Source: Labedella populi
GTDB taxonomy: Bacteria; Actinomycetota; Actinomycetes; Actinomycetales; Microbacteriaceae
NCBI RefSeq assembly: GCF_004078655.1
Contig: NZ_RZNC01000003.1
Coordinates: 248,001 to 312,000, forward strand
Direction: 5' to 3'
Length of the DNA stretch: 64,000 nucleotides
Part shown: piece after piece, positions 7,891-17,522 of the stretch
Layout of the letters: each line of letters opens with the position of its first letter
Numbering within the stretch: the stretch's first letter is position 1
The notes under the pieces: model-generated
Told to the model about the DNA's origin: nothing
Seen by the model: the letters and a program-made list of their open reading frames with translations, nothing else
Database searches by the model: none
Position numbers and translations under genes: made by a program

Positions 7891-8955
7891 ATGTATCGCA
7901 TCCTCTTCTCCCTCCTCCTGAAGCGACTCGATCCCGAACGCGCCCACCACATCGCGTTCGCCGTCATCCGCTCGATACCGCGGATCGGTCTCGCCCCGGT
8001 GCTCCGGCGCCTGACGGGTCCATCGCCCGCTGAGGCGGTCTCCGCCCTCGGGCTCACGTTCTCGTCGCCCTTCGGCGTGGCGGCCGGTTTCGACAAGAAC
8101 GCCGAAGCCGTCATCGGGCTCGGCGCGCTCGGCTTCTCTCACGTCGAGGTCGGCACGGTCACCGCCGTCGCTCAACCGGGCAACCCGAAACCACGCATGT
8201 TCCGCTTCGTCGCCGATCGCGCGGTCGTCAATCGCATGGGCTTCAACAACGAGGGTGCGGCGCGTGCGGCCGAGCGCCTCTCCGCCCTCCGACGGGAGCA
8301 TGCCCGGCCGGTCATCGGCGTCAACATCGGCAAGAGCCGGATCGTCGATGTGGACGACGCGATCGAGGACTACCTGACGAGCACCCGCATCCTCGCTCCG
8401 CTCGCCGATTACCTCGTCGTCAACGTCTCCTCTCCGAACACGCCCGGCCTCAGGGGTCTCCAGGAGATCGACCGGCTCGCTCCGCTCCTCGCCGCGGTCA
8501 AGGAAGCGGCGGACGGCACACCGCTCCTCGTCAAGATCGCGCCGGACCTCGCGGACGAGGAGATCGAACGGATCTCCGAGCTCGTCGTGAGAACAGCCCT
8601 CGACGGCGTGATCGCCACCAACACGACGATCTCGCGGGAGGGCCTCATCACGGATCCGGAGACCGTCACGAGAGCGGGAGCCGGTGGACTGTCGGGCGCC
8701 CCGCTCCGGGCACGATCGCTCGAGGTGCTGACGCTGCTCCGCCGTGGACTTCCGTCCGACATGTGCGTGATCTCCGTCGGCGGCGTCGAGACCGCCGAAC
8801 ACGTCCGCGAACGGCTCGAAGCCGGCGCAACCCTCGTTCAGGGCTACACCGGCTTCGTCTACGCCGGACCGCTCTGGGCACGCTCCATCAATCGTGGACT
8901 CGCACGCCTCCGCGGGTCGGCCGCGCGACCTACTCCGGGAACTGTCGGCGCTTGA
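7891..8955 (+). CDS. pyrD: Dihydroorotate dehydrogenase, class 2 (quinone-dependent)
   Basis: This enzyme oxidises dihydroorotate to orotate in pyrimidine synthesis and passes electrons through FMN to the membrane quinone pool. The N-terminal amphipathic region (LLLKRLDPERAHHIAF) is the membrane-association element that marks class 2. FMN and substrate motifs are present: GVAAGFDKNAE, VVNRMGFNN, LVVNVSSPNTPGLR (with the catalytic Ser), and ATNTTISREG. The 354-aa length fits. The 3' end overlaps the convergent DUF3043 gene by 26 bases. Confidence 0.96.
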   Translation: MYRILFSLLLKRLDPERAHHIAFAVIRSIPRIGLAPVLRRLTGPSPAEAVSALGLTFSSPFGVAAGFDKNAEAVIGLGALGFSHVEVGTVTAVAQPGNPKPRMFRFVADRAVVNRMGFNNEGAARAAERLSALRREHARPVIGVNIGKSRIVDVDDAIEDYLTSTRILAPLADYLVVNVSSPNTPGLRGLQEIDRLAPLLAAVKEAADGTPLLVKIAPDLADEEIERISELVVRTALDGVIATNTTISREGLITDPETVTRAGAGGLSGAPLRARSLEVLTLLRRGLPSDMCVISVGGVETAEHVRERLEAGATLVQGYTGFVYAGPLWARSINRGLARLRGSAARPTPGTVGA

Positions 8956-9520
8956 CCTGCGGCTTCGGAAGTCGCAGCACGCGCAACTGAAGCGATCGCA
9001 TCGCGGCGTACCAACGCACACCCCGCTCGACCTTCGACGCGCCGAACTTCTCCGCGAGTCGCTTGCGGATCCGCCGTCCCAGCAGGAAGACGTCGATGAG
9101 CGCGAGCAGGAAGAACGCCCAGATCGCAAGCATCGCGTAGACCTGCACTTCGGCGCTCGGGATGAGCGTCAGAAGGATCACCGCGAACATGATCGGGATG
9201 AGGAACTCCCCGACGTTGAAGCGGGCATCGACGCAATCGCGGATGAACTTCTTCTGGGGCCCTCGGTCGCGCGCGGGCAGGTAACGCTCGTCGCCCGCCG
9301 CGTAGCCCACACGGGCCTTCTCGCGCGCTTCCGTCATCTTGGCGCGCGCCTCCTTGGCGGCGAGCTTCCGGTCACCCGGGACGAGGGGGCGCTTGTTCGC
9401 CGCCTCCCGCTCCTTCCGCGTCGGCGTGGGTCGCCCTTTGCCCGCGGCGATACGCGCCTCGATCTCCGCTTCCGCGGTCGTCGACGTCGTCGTCGCGTTG
9501 TCTATCTTGTTCCTGGTCAC
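8930..9520 (-). CDS. DUF3043-family membrane protein
   Basis: This is an actinobacterial protein of unknown function. A charged, Lys/Arg-rich cytoplasmic N-terminal half (GRPTPTRKEREAANKRPLVP, then AKEARAKMTEAREKAR) precedes two adjacent transmembrane helices (FLIPIMFAVILLTLIPS and VYAMLAIWAFFLLALIDVFLL) and a basic C-terminal tail. GTG at 9520 is preferred because GGAGGAA sits just upstream; this gives 196 aa. It overlaps the end of pyrD and is divergent from the M20 dipeptidase. Confidence 0.8.
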   Translation of the reverse strand: MTRNKIDNATTTSTTAEAEIEARIAAGKGRPTPTRKEREAANKRPLVPGDRKLAAKEARAKMTEAREKARVGYAAGDERYLPARDRGPQKKFIRDCVDARFNVGEFLIPIMFAVILLTLIPSAEVQVYAMLAIWAFFLLALIDVFLLGRRIRKRLAEKFGASKVERGVRWYAAMRSLQLRVLRLPKPQVKRRQFPE

Positions 9521-9558
9521 GTCGGTTCCTCCACCCACTGCCTCTTAAGATTACCTCT

Positions 9559-10968
9559 ATGAGCGATTCCTCCTCGTCCGTGCCCGGAAATGCCGAAGTC
9601 GACGACGCGCTACGCGAGGCCGTGCGCCTCGGACTGCCGTCGACCATCGCCGATCTGTCCGCGCTCGTCCGCATCCCATCGGTGTCGTGGTCGGCCTTCG
9701 ATCCGGCTCATGTGCAGTCGAGCGCCGAGGCGGTCGCCGCCCTCGCCGAGGGCACCGGCGTGTTCGACTCGGTCCGGATCGCTCGGGCGGCGATCGGCGA
9801 CACGGACGAGCTCGGCCAGCCCGCCGTTCTCGCTCGTCGAGCGGCGCGGAACGGGGCCCCGACCGTGCTGCTCTACGCGCACCACGACGTGCAGCCTCCC
9901 GGGCGCGACGAGGACTGGGACACCGCGCCCTTCGAGCCGACCGTCGTCGGAGAGCGCCTGTACGGCCGCGGTGCCGCCGACGACAAGGCCGGTGTGATGG
10001 CCCACATCGCCTCCATTCGCGCCCTGACCGAGGTCCTCGGGGCGGACTTCGATCTGGGTCTCGCGCTCTTCATCGAGGGGGAGGAGGAGTTCGGCTCCCG
10101 CTCCTTCGAGACCTTTCTGGCGGAGAACGCCGAGGAACTGCGGGCGGATGCGATCGTCGTCGCCGACTCCGGTAACTGGGACGATGCGACCCCCGCTCTC
10201 ACGGTCAGCCTCCGCGGCAACGTCACCTTCCGGCTCACGGTCCGTACGCTCGAGCACGCCTCCCACTCCGGCATGTTCGGGGGAGCGGTCCCCGATGCCA
10301 TGCTCGCGATGATCCGCTTGCTCGACACGATGTGGGACGCGGACGGCTCCGTTGCGGTGAAAGGCCTGGGCTCCCGCGAAGGGAGCACTCCGGCCTACGA
10401 CGAGGCTCAGCTGCGTTCCGAGACGGGACTCGTCGGCGGTGTCCATCCGATCGGGACCGGCTCGCTCCTCAGCCGCATCTGGTGGCAGCCGTCCATCACG
10501 GTCACGGGCATCGACGCACCGAGCGTCGCCAACGCATCGAACACGCTCCTCCCCGAGGTCTCCGTCCGTGTCAGCGCGCGTATCGCTCCGGGACAGAGCG
10601 CAGCGGAGGCCGCTCAGGCGCTCATCCGCCACGTGGAGGCGAATGCTCCATTCGGCGTCGTGCCCGCGATCGACGACCTCGACACAGGCAACCCGTTCCT
10701 CGTCGACACCTCCGGCCCGATCGTCGCCGCCACCAAGCAGGCGATGGCGGACGCGTGGGGCGTCGAGCCCGTGGACTTCGGGGTGGGCGGATCCATCCCC
10801 TTCATCGCGAGCCTCGTCGAGTCGTTCCCCGATGCCGAGATCCTCGTCACGGGTGTCGAAGACCCCCATTCCCGCGCCCACAGCCCCAACGAGTCGCTCC
10901 ACCTGGGCGTCTTCCACCGCGCCGTACTGTCCGAAGCGCTCCTGCTCGCACGACTCGGCACACGATGA
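9559..10968 (+). CDS. M20-family dipeptidase
   Basis: This is a zinc-dependent cytoplasmic peptidase of the M20 family, PepV/CNDP-like, expected to cleave dipeptides or small amide substrates. Zinc-site motifs are present: YAHHDVQPPG near residue 96, GRGAADDK near 134, and EGEEEFGS with the catalytic and ligand Glu near 173. The dimerisation lid domain is present, and late ligands occur around DPHSRAHSPNES. Its 469 aa matches the family. The ATG at 9559 lacks a clear Shine-Dalgarno sequence, so the message may be leaderless. It is not closely related to the second M20 gene at 55099. Confidence 0.9.
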   Translation: MSDSSSSVPGNAEVDDALREAVRLGLPSTIADLSALVRIPSVSWSAFDPAHVQSSAEAVAALAEGTGVFDSVRIARAAIGDTDELGQPAVLARRAARNGAPTVLLYAHHDVQPPGRDEDWDTAPFEPTVVGERLYGRGAADDKAGVMAHIASIRALTEVLGADFDLGLALFIEGEEEFGSRSFETFLAENAEELRADAIVVADSGNWDDATPALTVSLRGNVTFRLTVRTLEHASHSGMFGGAVPDAMLAMIRLLDTMWDADGSVAVKGLGSREGSTPAYDEAQLRSETGLVGGVHPIGTGSLLSRIWWQPSITVTGIDAPSVANASNTLLPEVSVRVSARIAPGQSAAEAAQALIRHVEANAPFGVVPAIDDLDTGNPFLVDTSGPIVAATKQAMADAWGVEPVDFGVGGSIPFIASLVESFPDAEILVTGVEDPHSRAHSPNESLHLGVFHRAVLSEALLLARLGTR

Positions 10969-11053
10969 CGCGGTTGCGGCCCCATCCCGCGTCACGGGCG
11001 GTAGAATCGAGCGCACCGGTGAACACCGGTCCACCGATCTTCCGAGGAGAGTC

Positions 11054-11440
11054 ATGACCGACACGATGACGACAACGCCGGCGACGGATCTCGCCGGAGC
11101 GGCGCAGAAGAAGGCACACGGCGTCGCGCTCAGCGACACCGCCGCCGCCAAGGTCAAGAGCCTCCTCGCCCAGGAGGGCCGCGAGGACCTCCGGCTTCGC
11201 GTCGCCGTCCAGCCCGGCGGCTGCTCCGGACTCATCTACCAGCTCTACTTCGACGAGCGGTTCCTCGACGGCGACGCCGCAGTCGATTTCGACGGCGTCG
11301 AGGTCATCGTGGACAAGATGAGCGTCCCGTATCTCGACGGCGCCTCGATCGATTTCGAGGACACGATCCAGAAGCAGGGCTTCACGATCGACAACCCCAA
11401 CGCACAGGGAAGCTGCGCGTGCGGAGACAGCTTCCACTGA
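11054..11440 (+). CDS. erpA: Iron-sulfur cluster insertion protein ErpA (HesB/IscA family)
   Basis: This A-type carrier delivers Fe-S clusters to apoproteins. The three conserved cysteines are in VQPGGCSGLIY and in the C-terminal GSCACGDSF. ATG at 11054 is chosen because CCGAGGAGAG precedes it and the HesB domain (VALSDTAAAKVKSLL) begins near residue 24, giving 128 aa. It lies upstream of the cytochrome oxidase genes, a common actinobacterial neighbourhood, and probably has its own promoter in the 85-base gap after the M20 gene. Confidence 0.94.
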   Translation: MTDTMTTTPATDLAGAAQKKAHGVALSDTAAAKVKSLLAQEGREDLRLRVAVQPGGCSGLIYQLYFDERFLDGDAAVDFDGVEVIVDKMSVPYLDGASIDFEDTIQKQGFTIDNPNAQGSCACGDSFH

Positions 11441-11617
11441 ATCCCAGCCACGTCGCGGAAGCGGGGGTCTACCATCGGGTCGGCTCCCGCTTCCGCGTAT
11501 CCACCGGGGAATCGGGATTTCGACAGATCGTAGAAACACGTCTCCGTGGTCATCGGCCCTCCGTGTCTTCGGGCTAGACTGTCAGGGAACCAACAGTGTC
11601 TTGCGAAAGGTCCCCAG

Positions 11618-12523
11618 GTGCGCTCGAACAGACGACTCCGCTGGGCTGCAATTCCGGTCGCTCTCACCCTCGCGGTAGTGCTCGCCGGCTGCACCCAGGC
11701 CGAACTGCACGGCTATCTGCCGGGCTTCAAGGAGGGTGAGGCGCCCGTCACGGACCGCACCGAGATGGTGGCGGGTCTGTGGACCAACTCCTGGATCGTG
11801 CTGCTCGCAGTCGGCGTGATCACCTGGGGTCTGACCCTCTGGGCCGTGGTCGTCTACCGCCGCCGCAAGGGCCAGACAGGGCTTCCGCTCCAGCTGCGGT
11901 ACAACATGCCGATCGAGATCTTCTACACGGTCGTGCCCCTCATCCTCGTCCTCGGCTTCTTCGCCTTCACGGCGCGCGATCAGGCGATCATCGAGACCCA
12001 GTTCGAGGAACCGGACGTCCAGATCGACGTCTACGGCAAGCAGTGGGCGTGGGACTTCGTCTACAAGGGAGCCGCAGACGGCGAAGACGTCTGGTCCGTC
12101 GGCGTCCAGGCTCAAGAGGTTGAAGGCGCGTCGGACACCGGAGCCGTCGATCAGGATCAGCTCCCCACGCTTTACCTCCCCGTCGACGCGAAGGTCAACT
12201 TCGACCTCAACTCGCGCGACGTGCAGCACTCCTTCTGGGTCATCGACTTCTTGTACAAGAAGGACCTGTACCCCGGGATCACCAACCACATGTCCGTTCA
12301 GCCTCTTCGAGAGGGCACCTATGCGGGCAAGTGCGCCGAGCTCTGCGGCGAGTACCACTCCCAGATGCTCTTCAACGTCAAGGTCGTCTCGCAGGAGGAG
12401 TACGACGCGTACATCCAGTCCCTCGAGGACGCCGGAAACGTCGGCGACTACGGCGACACGTACAACAGGAACTACACACCCGGTCTGACCGGCGACGAAT
12501 CAGAAGAGGGAGCGGAGTCATGA
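11618..12523 (+). CDS. ctaC: Cytochrome c oxidase subunit II
   Basis: This is the Cu-A subunit of the aa3-type terminal oxidase; it accepts electrons from the diheme cytochrome QcrC. A lipoprotein signal ([14 protein letters not shown]) precedes two transmembrane helices ([20 protein letters not shown] and [18 protein letters not shown]) and a periplasmic cupredoxin domain. The Cu-A ligands are in [10 protein letters not shown] and [15 protein letters not shown] at 11618 is chosen because AAAGG lies upstream and the signal peptide begins directly. The stop overlaps the ctaD start by 4 bases. Confidence 0.96.
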   Translation: MRSNRRLRWAAIPVALTLAVVLAGCTQAELHGYLPGFKEGEAPVTDRTEMVAGLWTNSWIVLLAVGVITWGLTLWAVVVYRRRKGQTGLPLQLRYNMPIEIFYTVVPLILVLGFFAFTARDQAIIETQFEEPDVQIDVYGKQWAWDFVYKGAADGEDVWSVGVQAQEVEGASDTGAVDQDQLPTLYLPVDAKVNFDLNSRDVQHSFWVIDFLYKKDLYPGITNHMSVQPLREGTYAGKCAELCGEYHSQMLFNVKVVSQEEYDAYIQSLEDAGNVGDYGDTYNRNYTPGLTGDESEEGAES

Positions 12524-14247
12524 CGAGTACCGTCGAGCTGCCCGCCGGCCAGGCGAAGGTCGTGAACGCGACCGGTGTCGAACGCAAGGGCAACGTCGTG
12601 GTCAACTGGATCACGTCGACCGACCACAAGACGATCGGGTACATGTACCTGATCTCGTCGTTCATCTTCTTCTGCATCGGCGGCGTGATGGCCCTCATCA
12701 TCCGCGCACAGCTCTTCGAGCCGGGCCTCGAGGTCGTCGCGACGAAGGAGCAGTACAACCAGCTCTTCACGATGCACGGCACGATCATGCTGCTCATGTT
12801 CGCGACTCCGCTCTTCGCGGGCTTCGCCAACGTCATCATGCCGCTCCAGATCGGAGCTCCGGACGTCGCGTTCCCGCGGCTCAACGCGTTCGCCTTCTGG
12901 CTGTTCCTCTTCGGGAGCAGCATCGCCGTCGCCGGATTCCTCACCCCGGGCGGCGCGGCGGCCTTCGGTTGGTTCGCCTACACACCGCTGTCGAGTACGA
13001 CGTTCACGCCAGGACTCGGCGGGCATCTCTGGGTGTTCGGACTGGGTCTCAGCGGTTTCGGAACGATCCTCGGTGGCGTCAACTTCATCACGACGATCAT
13101 CACGATGCGTGCTCCTGGAATGACGATGTTCCGCATGCCGATCTTCACGTGGAACACCCTCGTGACCTCGATCCTCGTGCTCATGGCGTTCCCGGTTCTC
13201 GCCGCCGCCATGCTCGGCCTCGGCGTCGACCGCGTCTTCGACGCCCAGCTCTACGACCCGGCGCTCGGCGGAGCGATCCTCTGGCAGCACCTCTTCTGGT
13301 TCTTCGGCCACCCCGAGGTCTACATCATCGCCCTGCCGTTCTTCGGCATCGTCTCGGAGATCTTCCCGGTGTTCAGCCGGAAGCCGATCTTCGGGTACAA
13401 GACGCTCATCTACGCGACCATCGCGATCGCCGCGCTGTCGGTCACCGTGTGGGCTCACCACATGTACGTCACGGGATCCGTCCTGCTGCCGTGGTTCGCC
13501 CTCATGACGATGCTCATCGCGGTCCCTACGGGTGTGAAGATCTTCAACTGGATCGGCACGATGTGGCGGGGTTCGATCACCTTCGAGACGCCGATGCTCT
13601 GGAGCATCGGGTTCCTCATCACGTTCACCTTCGGTGGACTCACGGGTGTCATCCTCGCGTCGCCGCCGCTCGACTTCCACGTGTCGGACACCTACTTCGT
13701 CGTCGCGCACTTCCACTACGTCGTCTTCGGAACCGTCGTGTTCGCGATGTTCGCGGGCTTCTACTTCTGGTGGCCCAAGTGGACCGGCAAGATGCTCAAC
13801 GAGAAGCTCGGCTACTGGCACTTCTGGATCCTGTTCATCGGCTTCCACATGACGTTCCTCATCCAGCACTGGCTAGGAGTCGTCGGCATGCCGCGTCGGT
13901 ACGCCACGTATGCGCCGGAGGACGACTTCACCTGGATGAACCAGGTCTCGACGATCGGTGCCATGGTGCTTGCGAGCTCGATGATCCCGTTCTTCCTCAA
14001 CGTCTTCATCACCGCCCGCAAGGCGCCGAAGATCACGGTCAACGACCCGTGGGGTTACGGCGCATCGCTCGAGTGGGCGACCTCCTGCCCGCCGCCGCGC
14101 CACAACTTCACGTCGATCCCGCGCATCCGCTCGGAGCGTCCCGCTTTCGACCTGAACCACCCCGAAGCCATGCCGGTCGGTGTCGGCCCGGCGAAGGACG
14201 CTCCCGACGCTCCGGTGTACGACGCCGGCGACGAGAAAGTGAAGTGA
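12520..14247 (+). CDS. ctaD: Cytochrome c oxidase subunit I
   Basis: This catalytic subunit of the aa3 oxidase binds heme a and the heme a3-CuB centre, reduces O2 and pumps protons. It has twelve membrane spans. Heme a and a3 ligands are in MHGTIMLL and [10 protein letters not shown]. The CuB and crosslinked-Tyr site is [14 protein letters not shown], and a further His pair is in [12 protein letters not shown] at 12520 overlaps the ctaC stop (ATGA), so translation is coupled. The length is 575 aa. The subunits CtaF and CtaE are encoded at 14249 and 19476. Confidence 0.97.
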   Translation: MTSTVELPAGQAKVVNATGVERKGNVVVNWITSTDHKTIGYMYLISSFIFFCIGGVMALIIRAQLFEPGLEVVATKEQYNQLFTMHGTIMLLMFATPLFAGFANVIMPLQIGAPDVAFPRLNAFAFWLFLFGSSIAVAGFLTPGGAAAFGWFAYTPLSSTTFTPGLGGHLWVFGLGLSGFGTILGGVNFITTIITMRAPGMTMFRMPIFTWNTLVTSILVLMAFPVLAAAMLGLGVDRVFDAQLYDPALGGAILWQHLFWFFGHPEVYIIALPFFGIVSEIFPVFSRKPIFGYKTLIYATIAIAALSVTVWAHHMYVTGSVLLPWFALMTMLIAVPTGVKIFNWIGTMWRGSITFETPMLWSIGFLITFTFGGLTGVILASPPLDFHVSDTYFVVAHFHYVVFGTVVFAMFAGFYFWWPKWTGKMLNEKLGYWHFWILFIGFHMTFLIQHWLGVVGMPRRYATYAPEDDFTWMNQVSTIGAMVLASSMIPFFLNVFITARKAPKITVNDPWGYGASLEWATSCPPPRHNFTSIPRIRSERPAFDLNHPEAMPVGVGPAKDAPDAPVYDAGDEKVK

Positions 14248-14248
14248 C

Positions 14249-14668
14249 GTGAGAGCGAATACCAACCTCTTCTGGCTCCTCGCCGGATTCTTCGCCCTCT
14301 CGGCGGTCGTCTACACCGGTTGGAACCTCCTCGACGACAAGCACATCGTCGAATGGGTCGGCACGGTCGCGCTCGTCCTGAGCGCTGCTCTGGGCGCCTT
14401 CCTCGCCTTCTACCTGGGCCGCGTGCGTAACCATCAGGGCGGCGAACTGCCGGAGGACACCCTCACGGCCGACATCGACGACGGAGACCCGGAGCTCGGG
14501 CACTTCAGCCCGTGGAGCTGGTGGCCGATCTTCCTCGCCGGAGCCCTCGCGCTCGTCTTCCTGGGCGTCGCGATCGGACCGTGGATCGCGTTCATCGGGT
14601 TGCCTCTCGTTCTCATCGCGATCGTCGGATGGTGCTACGAGTACTACCGCGGCTTCTTCGCCCGCTAG
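14249..14668 (+). CDS. ctaF: Cytochrome c oxidase subunit IV (actinobacterial type)
   Basis: This is the small fourth subunit found in the actinobacterial aa3 oxidase and the bcc-aa3 supercomplex. Two N-terminal helices (LFWLLAGFFALSAVVYTGW and VEWVGTVALVLSAALGAFL) and a C-terminal pair (WWPIFLAGALALVFLGVAI, WIAFIGLPLVLIAIVGW) flank an acidic loop. GTG at 14249 lies one base after the ctaD stop. The 139-aa length is typical. Confidence 0.93.
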   Translation: MRANTNLFWLLAGFFALSAVVYTGWNLLDDKHIVEWVGTVALVLSAALGAFLAFYLGRVRNHQGGELPEDTLTADIDDGDPELGHFSPWSWWPIFLAGALALVFLGVAIGPWIAFIGLPLVLIAIVGWCYEYYRGFFAR

Positions 14669-14676
14669 GACGTGTC

Positions 14677-15123
14677 ATGACGCTCATCCGCCGGGGGACC
14701 CTCGACGACCTCGACGCCGTCTTCCGTCTCGCGCAACAATTCGTGACGGAGAAGACGAGCATCGACCTCGACGGTTTCACGGTCGCGTTCAACAACGTCA
14801 TCCGCTGGCGCGAGAACGAGACGAACGTCCTGCACGTCGCCGAAGACGACCAGGGCGCGGTCATCGGGTACACCCTCATGAGCGTGTCGCGTCTACTGCA
14901 CGTCGCAGGACTCACGGCCCACCTCCAGGAGCTCGTCGTGGACGAGTCGGCCCGTGGCCGTGGGGTCGGCTCCGACCTCGTGTATGCGAACGAGCTCTAC
15001 GCCATGGAGCGTGGCGTTCGGCGACTCACGATGTCGACGTCCCGCGCCGGTGAGTTCTATCGCCGCCTCGGGTACGACGTGACTGCGGAGTTCTACAAGA
15101 AGATCCTGCCGCTCGGCGGTTGA
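14677..15123 (+). CDS. GNAT-family N-acetyltransferase
   Basis: This is a predicted acetyl-CoA-dependent acetyltransferase of 148 aa. The acetyl-CoA pyrophosphate loop is visible as VVDESARGRGVGSDL near residue 90, and the C-terminal FYRRLGYDV segment matches GNAT motif B. The substrate is unknown. It starts 8 bases after ctaF and is probably read through from the oxidase operon, although a functional link is not evident. The hairpin at 15143 closes the unit. Confidence 0.85.
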   Translation: MTLIRRGTLDDLDAVFRLAQQFVTEKTSIDLDGFTVAFNNVIRWRENETNVLHVAEDDQGAVIGYTLMSVSRLLHVAGLTAHLQELVVDESARGRGVGSDLVYANELYAMERGVRRLTMSTSRAGEFYRRLGYDVTAEFYKKILPLGG

Positions 15124-15142
15124 GGAGCATCCTGCGGCCTGA

Positions 15143-15174
15143 AGGCCCCGTTCGCGCTCGCGCGTACGGGGCCT
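15143..15174 (+). terminator. Terminator of the ctaC-ctaD-ctaF-GNAT unit
   Basis: Arms AGGCCCCGT (15143-15151) and ACGGGGCCT (15166-15174) form a 9-bp GC-rich stem with a 14-nt loop, 20 bases after the GNAT stop. The P-loop gene converges from the other side, so it may act in both directions. Confidence 0.7.
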
Positions 15175-15198
15175 CGTCGTTGCATCCGCGTAAGCCTG

Positions 15199-15771
15199 TC
15201 ACACGCCGGTCAGGGATGTCACCCAGGCTTCCGTCTGTCGTGGGGTCGCGAACCGCCGCACGAGCACACCGGGCGGGGGTGACTGCTCGAGTTCCCTCAT
15301 GCGCCGGCGGTTGTGAGCGAACTCGTTCCACGCCCATCGGACGATGTGCTCGCGGTCCGTCACGATCGTTTTGAGCGGAGGCTCCTGATTGCCGTTCCAG
15401 AGCTCCATCCGTCGGAGCCTCCGCTCGACTGTCCGACCGACCACGCGCTTCATGACACGGCCCCTGCTGTAGTCGAGGGCGATGAGGAGTTCGGCTCGCT
15501 CGAGCAGGAGAGGTCTGACGGGTGTGTACTGCCACTCGGAGACCCACGCGTCGGTCGCGACGATCCTCTCGACATCGCGTCGGAAGCCGTCTCTCGGAGT
15601 CCATCCTGGACCGTGGTAGAGAGAGTCGAGCTCCGTATAGGGAAGCGCCAGCCGCTCCGATAGTTCCCGCGCGAGCGTGCTCTTGCCCGCACCCGCCGAC
15701 CCCGCCACGAGGATCCGGCGGGGGAGCGCGCCCTTGCACGAGGCAGCACTCTCGTTCTCTTCCGCAGCCAT
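15199..15771 (-). CDS. P-loop nucleoside/adenylate-kinase-like ATPase
   Basis: This 190-aa P-loop protein is of the kind often annotated as topology modulation protein or FlaR-like kinase. Walker A is VAGSAGAGKSTLA near residue 22. A substrate-like segment ELDSLYHGPGW and an Arg-rich lid (RVVGRTVERRLRRMELWNG) follow, as in adenylate kinase relatives. The substrate is unknown. It is transcribed away from qcrB with an inverted repeat between them. Confidence 0.75.
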   Translation of the reverse strand: MAAEENESAASCKGALPRRILVAGSAGAGKSTLARELSERLALPYTELDSLYHGPGWTPRDGFRRDVERIVATDAWVSEWQYTPVRPLLLERAELLIALDYSRGRVMKRVVGRTVERRLRRMELWNGNQEPPLKTIVTDREHIVRWAWNEFAHNRRRMRELEQSPPPGVLVRRFATPRQTEAWVTSLTGV

Positions 15772-15777
15772 ACGAAA

Positions 15778-15837
15778 CGGCCCCTCTCCTGGTCGGCGCC
15801 ATCGATGTTACTCGACGAGGTCCGAGGAGAGGGGCCG
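15778..15837 (-). terminator. Perfect 13-bp inverted repeat downstream of qcrB
   Basis: CGGCCCCTCTCCT (15778-15790) and AGGAGAGGGGCCG (15825-15837) are perfectly complementary with a 34-base loop. It lies 29 bases past the qcrB stop and 6 bases before the P-loop gene start, on the same strand. A terminator for the qcr operon is the simplest reading. The long loop and closeness to the next start leave open an operator role. Confidence 0.5.
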
Positions 15838-15866
15838 CTCGTTCGACCAGGGTGCGGCGGTCGGCG

Positions 15867-17522
15867 TCAGTGGTTCTGGTGCGACGACTCGATCTCGACG
15901 TGGTCCTCGTGGTGGTGCGACGCCTCGATCTCACCACGGGTGGGAGGCGCGATGCGGTCCTCGAAGAACCATCGGGACAACGAGGCTCGAGCCCTCTGAC
16001 CGACCGTGATCTTGCCCCGCGCGTTCGGGCGGATCATGAGCGGCTTGTAGTCGTGGTAGCTCACGAGCTTCCACCGCTGGTAGTCGTCGATCTGCTCGTG
16101 CTTCTCGATGTACTCGCCGCCGGGAAGGCGGATGATGCGACCCGACTCGTAGCCGTGCAGAACGATCTCGCGATCCTTCTTCTGCAACGCGAGACAGATG
16201 CGCTTCGTGATGAAGTATGCGATGAACGGTCCCGCGATCACCACGAACTGAAGAGCGTGGATGACGCCTTCCATCGTGAGCTTGAAGTGGGTCGCGATGA
16301 TGTCCGAGCTAGCCGCGGCCCAGAGGCCCGCGTAGAAGGTCAGACCGGCTGCACCGATCGCTGTGCGCGTCGCCGCGTTGCGCGGGCGGTCGAGGATGTG
16401 GTGCTCGCGCTTGTCGCCGGTCACCCACGCCTCGATGAAGGGGTAGATCATGGCGAGCACGATGAACAGACCCAGCGCGCCGAGCGGGATCAGGATGTTA
16501 AACGACCACGTGCGTTCGAACAACACGAACTCGAGGTGCGGAGGGACGAGTCGGAGCGCGCCGTCGGCGAATCCGATGTACCAGTCGGGCTGCGTTCCCG
16601 CCGACACGGGCGACGGGTCGTACGGCCCGTAGTTCCAGATCGGGTTGATCGTGAAGAAGCTCGCGAGCAGCACGATCACGCCGAAGACGATGAAGAAGAA
16701 CCCGCCGGCCTTCGCCGCGTACACGGGAAGCACCGGGTAGCCGACGACGTTCTGCTGCGTCTTGCCCGGACCCGAGAACTGCGTGTGCTTGTGCACGACG
16801 ACGAACACGAGGTGCAGGGCGATGAACAGCAACACGAGCGCCGGCAGCAACAGGATGTGGAGCGTGTACAGGCGGCCGACGATAGCCGTGCCCGGGAACT
16901 CCCCGCCGAAGAGCAGGAACGAGATCCACGTGCCGACGAGCGGGATGCCCTTGATCATGCCGTCGATGATCCGCAGACCGTTGCCCGAGAGCAGGTCGTC
17001 GGGGAGCGAATAGCCCGTGAAGCCCTCGGCCATCGCGAGGATGAAGAGCACGAACCCGATCACCCAGTTGAGTTCACGCGGCTTCCGGAAGGCGCCGGTG
17101 AAGAAGATGCGCATCATGTGGAGCCCGATCGAGGCCACGAAGAGCAACGCTGCCCAGTGGTGGATCTGCCGCATGAGCAGACCGCCGCGGATGTCGAACG
17201 AGATGTCGAGCGTCGACGCCATCGCGGCCGACATCTCGACGCCCTTGAGCGGGACGTAGGAACCGTCGTAGTGGACCTCGGCCATCGACGCCTGGAAGAA
17301 GAACGTCAGGAACGTCCCCGAGAGGAGGATGACCACGAAGCTGTACAGGGCGACTTCACCGAGCAGGAAGGACCAGTGGTCGGGGAAGACCTTCCGACCG
17401 AACTCTTTGACGACGGCCGAGATGGACGTGCGCTCGTCGAGGTAGTTCGATGCGGCGGCGGTGAAGCCTCCGGACTTCTTCTCGACGGCAGTCTCAGGCC
17501 GAGTGGCGGTTGACGTGCTCAT
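15867..17522 (-). CDS. qcrB: Cytochrome bc1 complex cytochrome b subunit
   Basis: This is the diheme cytochrome b of the actinobacterial menaquinol:cytochrome c reductase; it oxidises menaquinol and is the site of Q-cycle bifurcation. Heme-ligand His pairs occur in IHHWAALLFVASIGLHMM and in HILLLPALVLLFIALHLVF. A Q-o type loop and the long actinobacterial C-terminal extension (ending in HHHEDHVEIESSHQNH) are present. The length is 551 aa. ATG at 17522 overlaps the qcrA stop by one base, so the two are translationally coupled. Confidence 0.96.
   Translation of the reverse strand: MSTSTATRPETAVEKKSGGFTAAASNYLDERTSISAVVKEFGRKVFPDHWSFLLGEVALYSFVVILLSGTFLTFFFQASMAEVHYDGSYVPLKGVEMSAAMASTLDISFDIRGGLLMRQIHHWAALLFVASIGLHMMRIFFTGAFRKPRELNWVIGFVLFILAMAEGFTGYSLPDDLLSGNGLRIIDGMIKGIPLVGTWISFLLFGGEFPGTAIVGRLYTLHILLLPALVLLFIALHLVFVVVHKHTQFSGPGKTQQNVVGYPVLPVYAAKAGGFFFIVFGVIVLLASFFTINPIWNYGPYDPSPVSAGTQPDWYIGFADGALRLVPPHLEFVLFERTWSFNILIPLGALGLFIVLAMIYPFIEAWVTGDKREHHILDRPRNAATRTAIGAAGLTFYAGLWAAASSDIIATHFKLTMEGVIHALQFVVIAGPFIAYFITKRICLALQKKDREIVLHGYESGRIIRLPGGEYIEKHEQIDDYQRWKLVSYHDYKPLMIRPNARGKITVGQRARASLSRWFFEDRIAPPTRGEIEASHHHEDHVEIESSHQNH

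Noticed and set aside
15522-17513. A 663-codon open frame on the plus strand across qcrB
   Set aside because: It is antisense to the conserved cytochrome b gene, has extreme Arg/Asp/Glu composition and no family resemblance, as expected for a GC-rich shadow frame.
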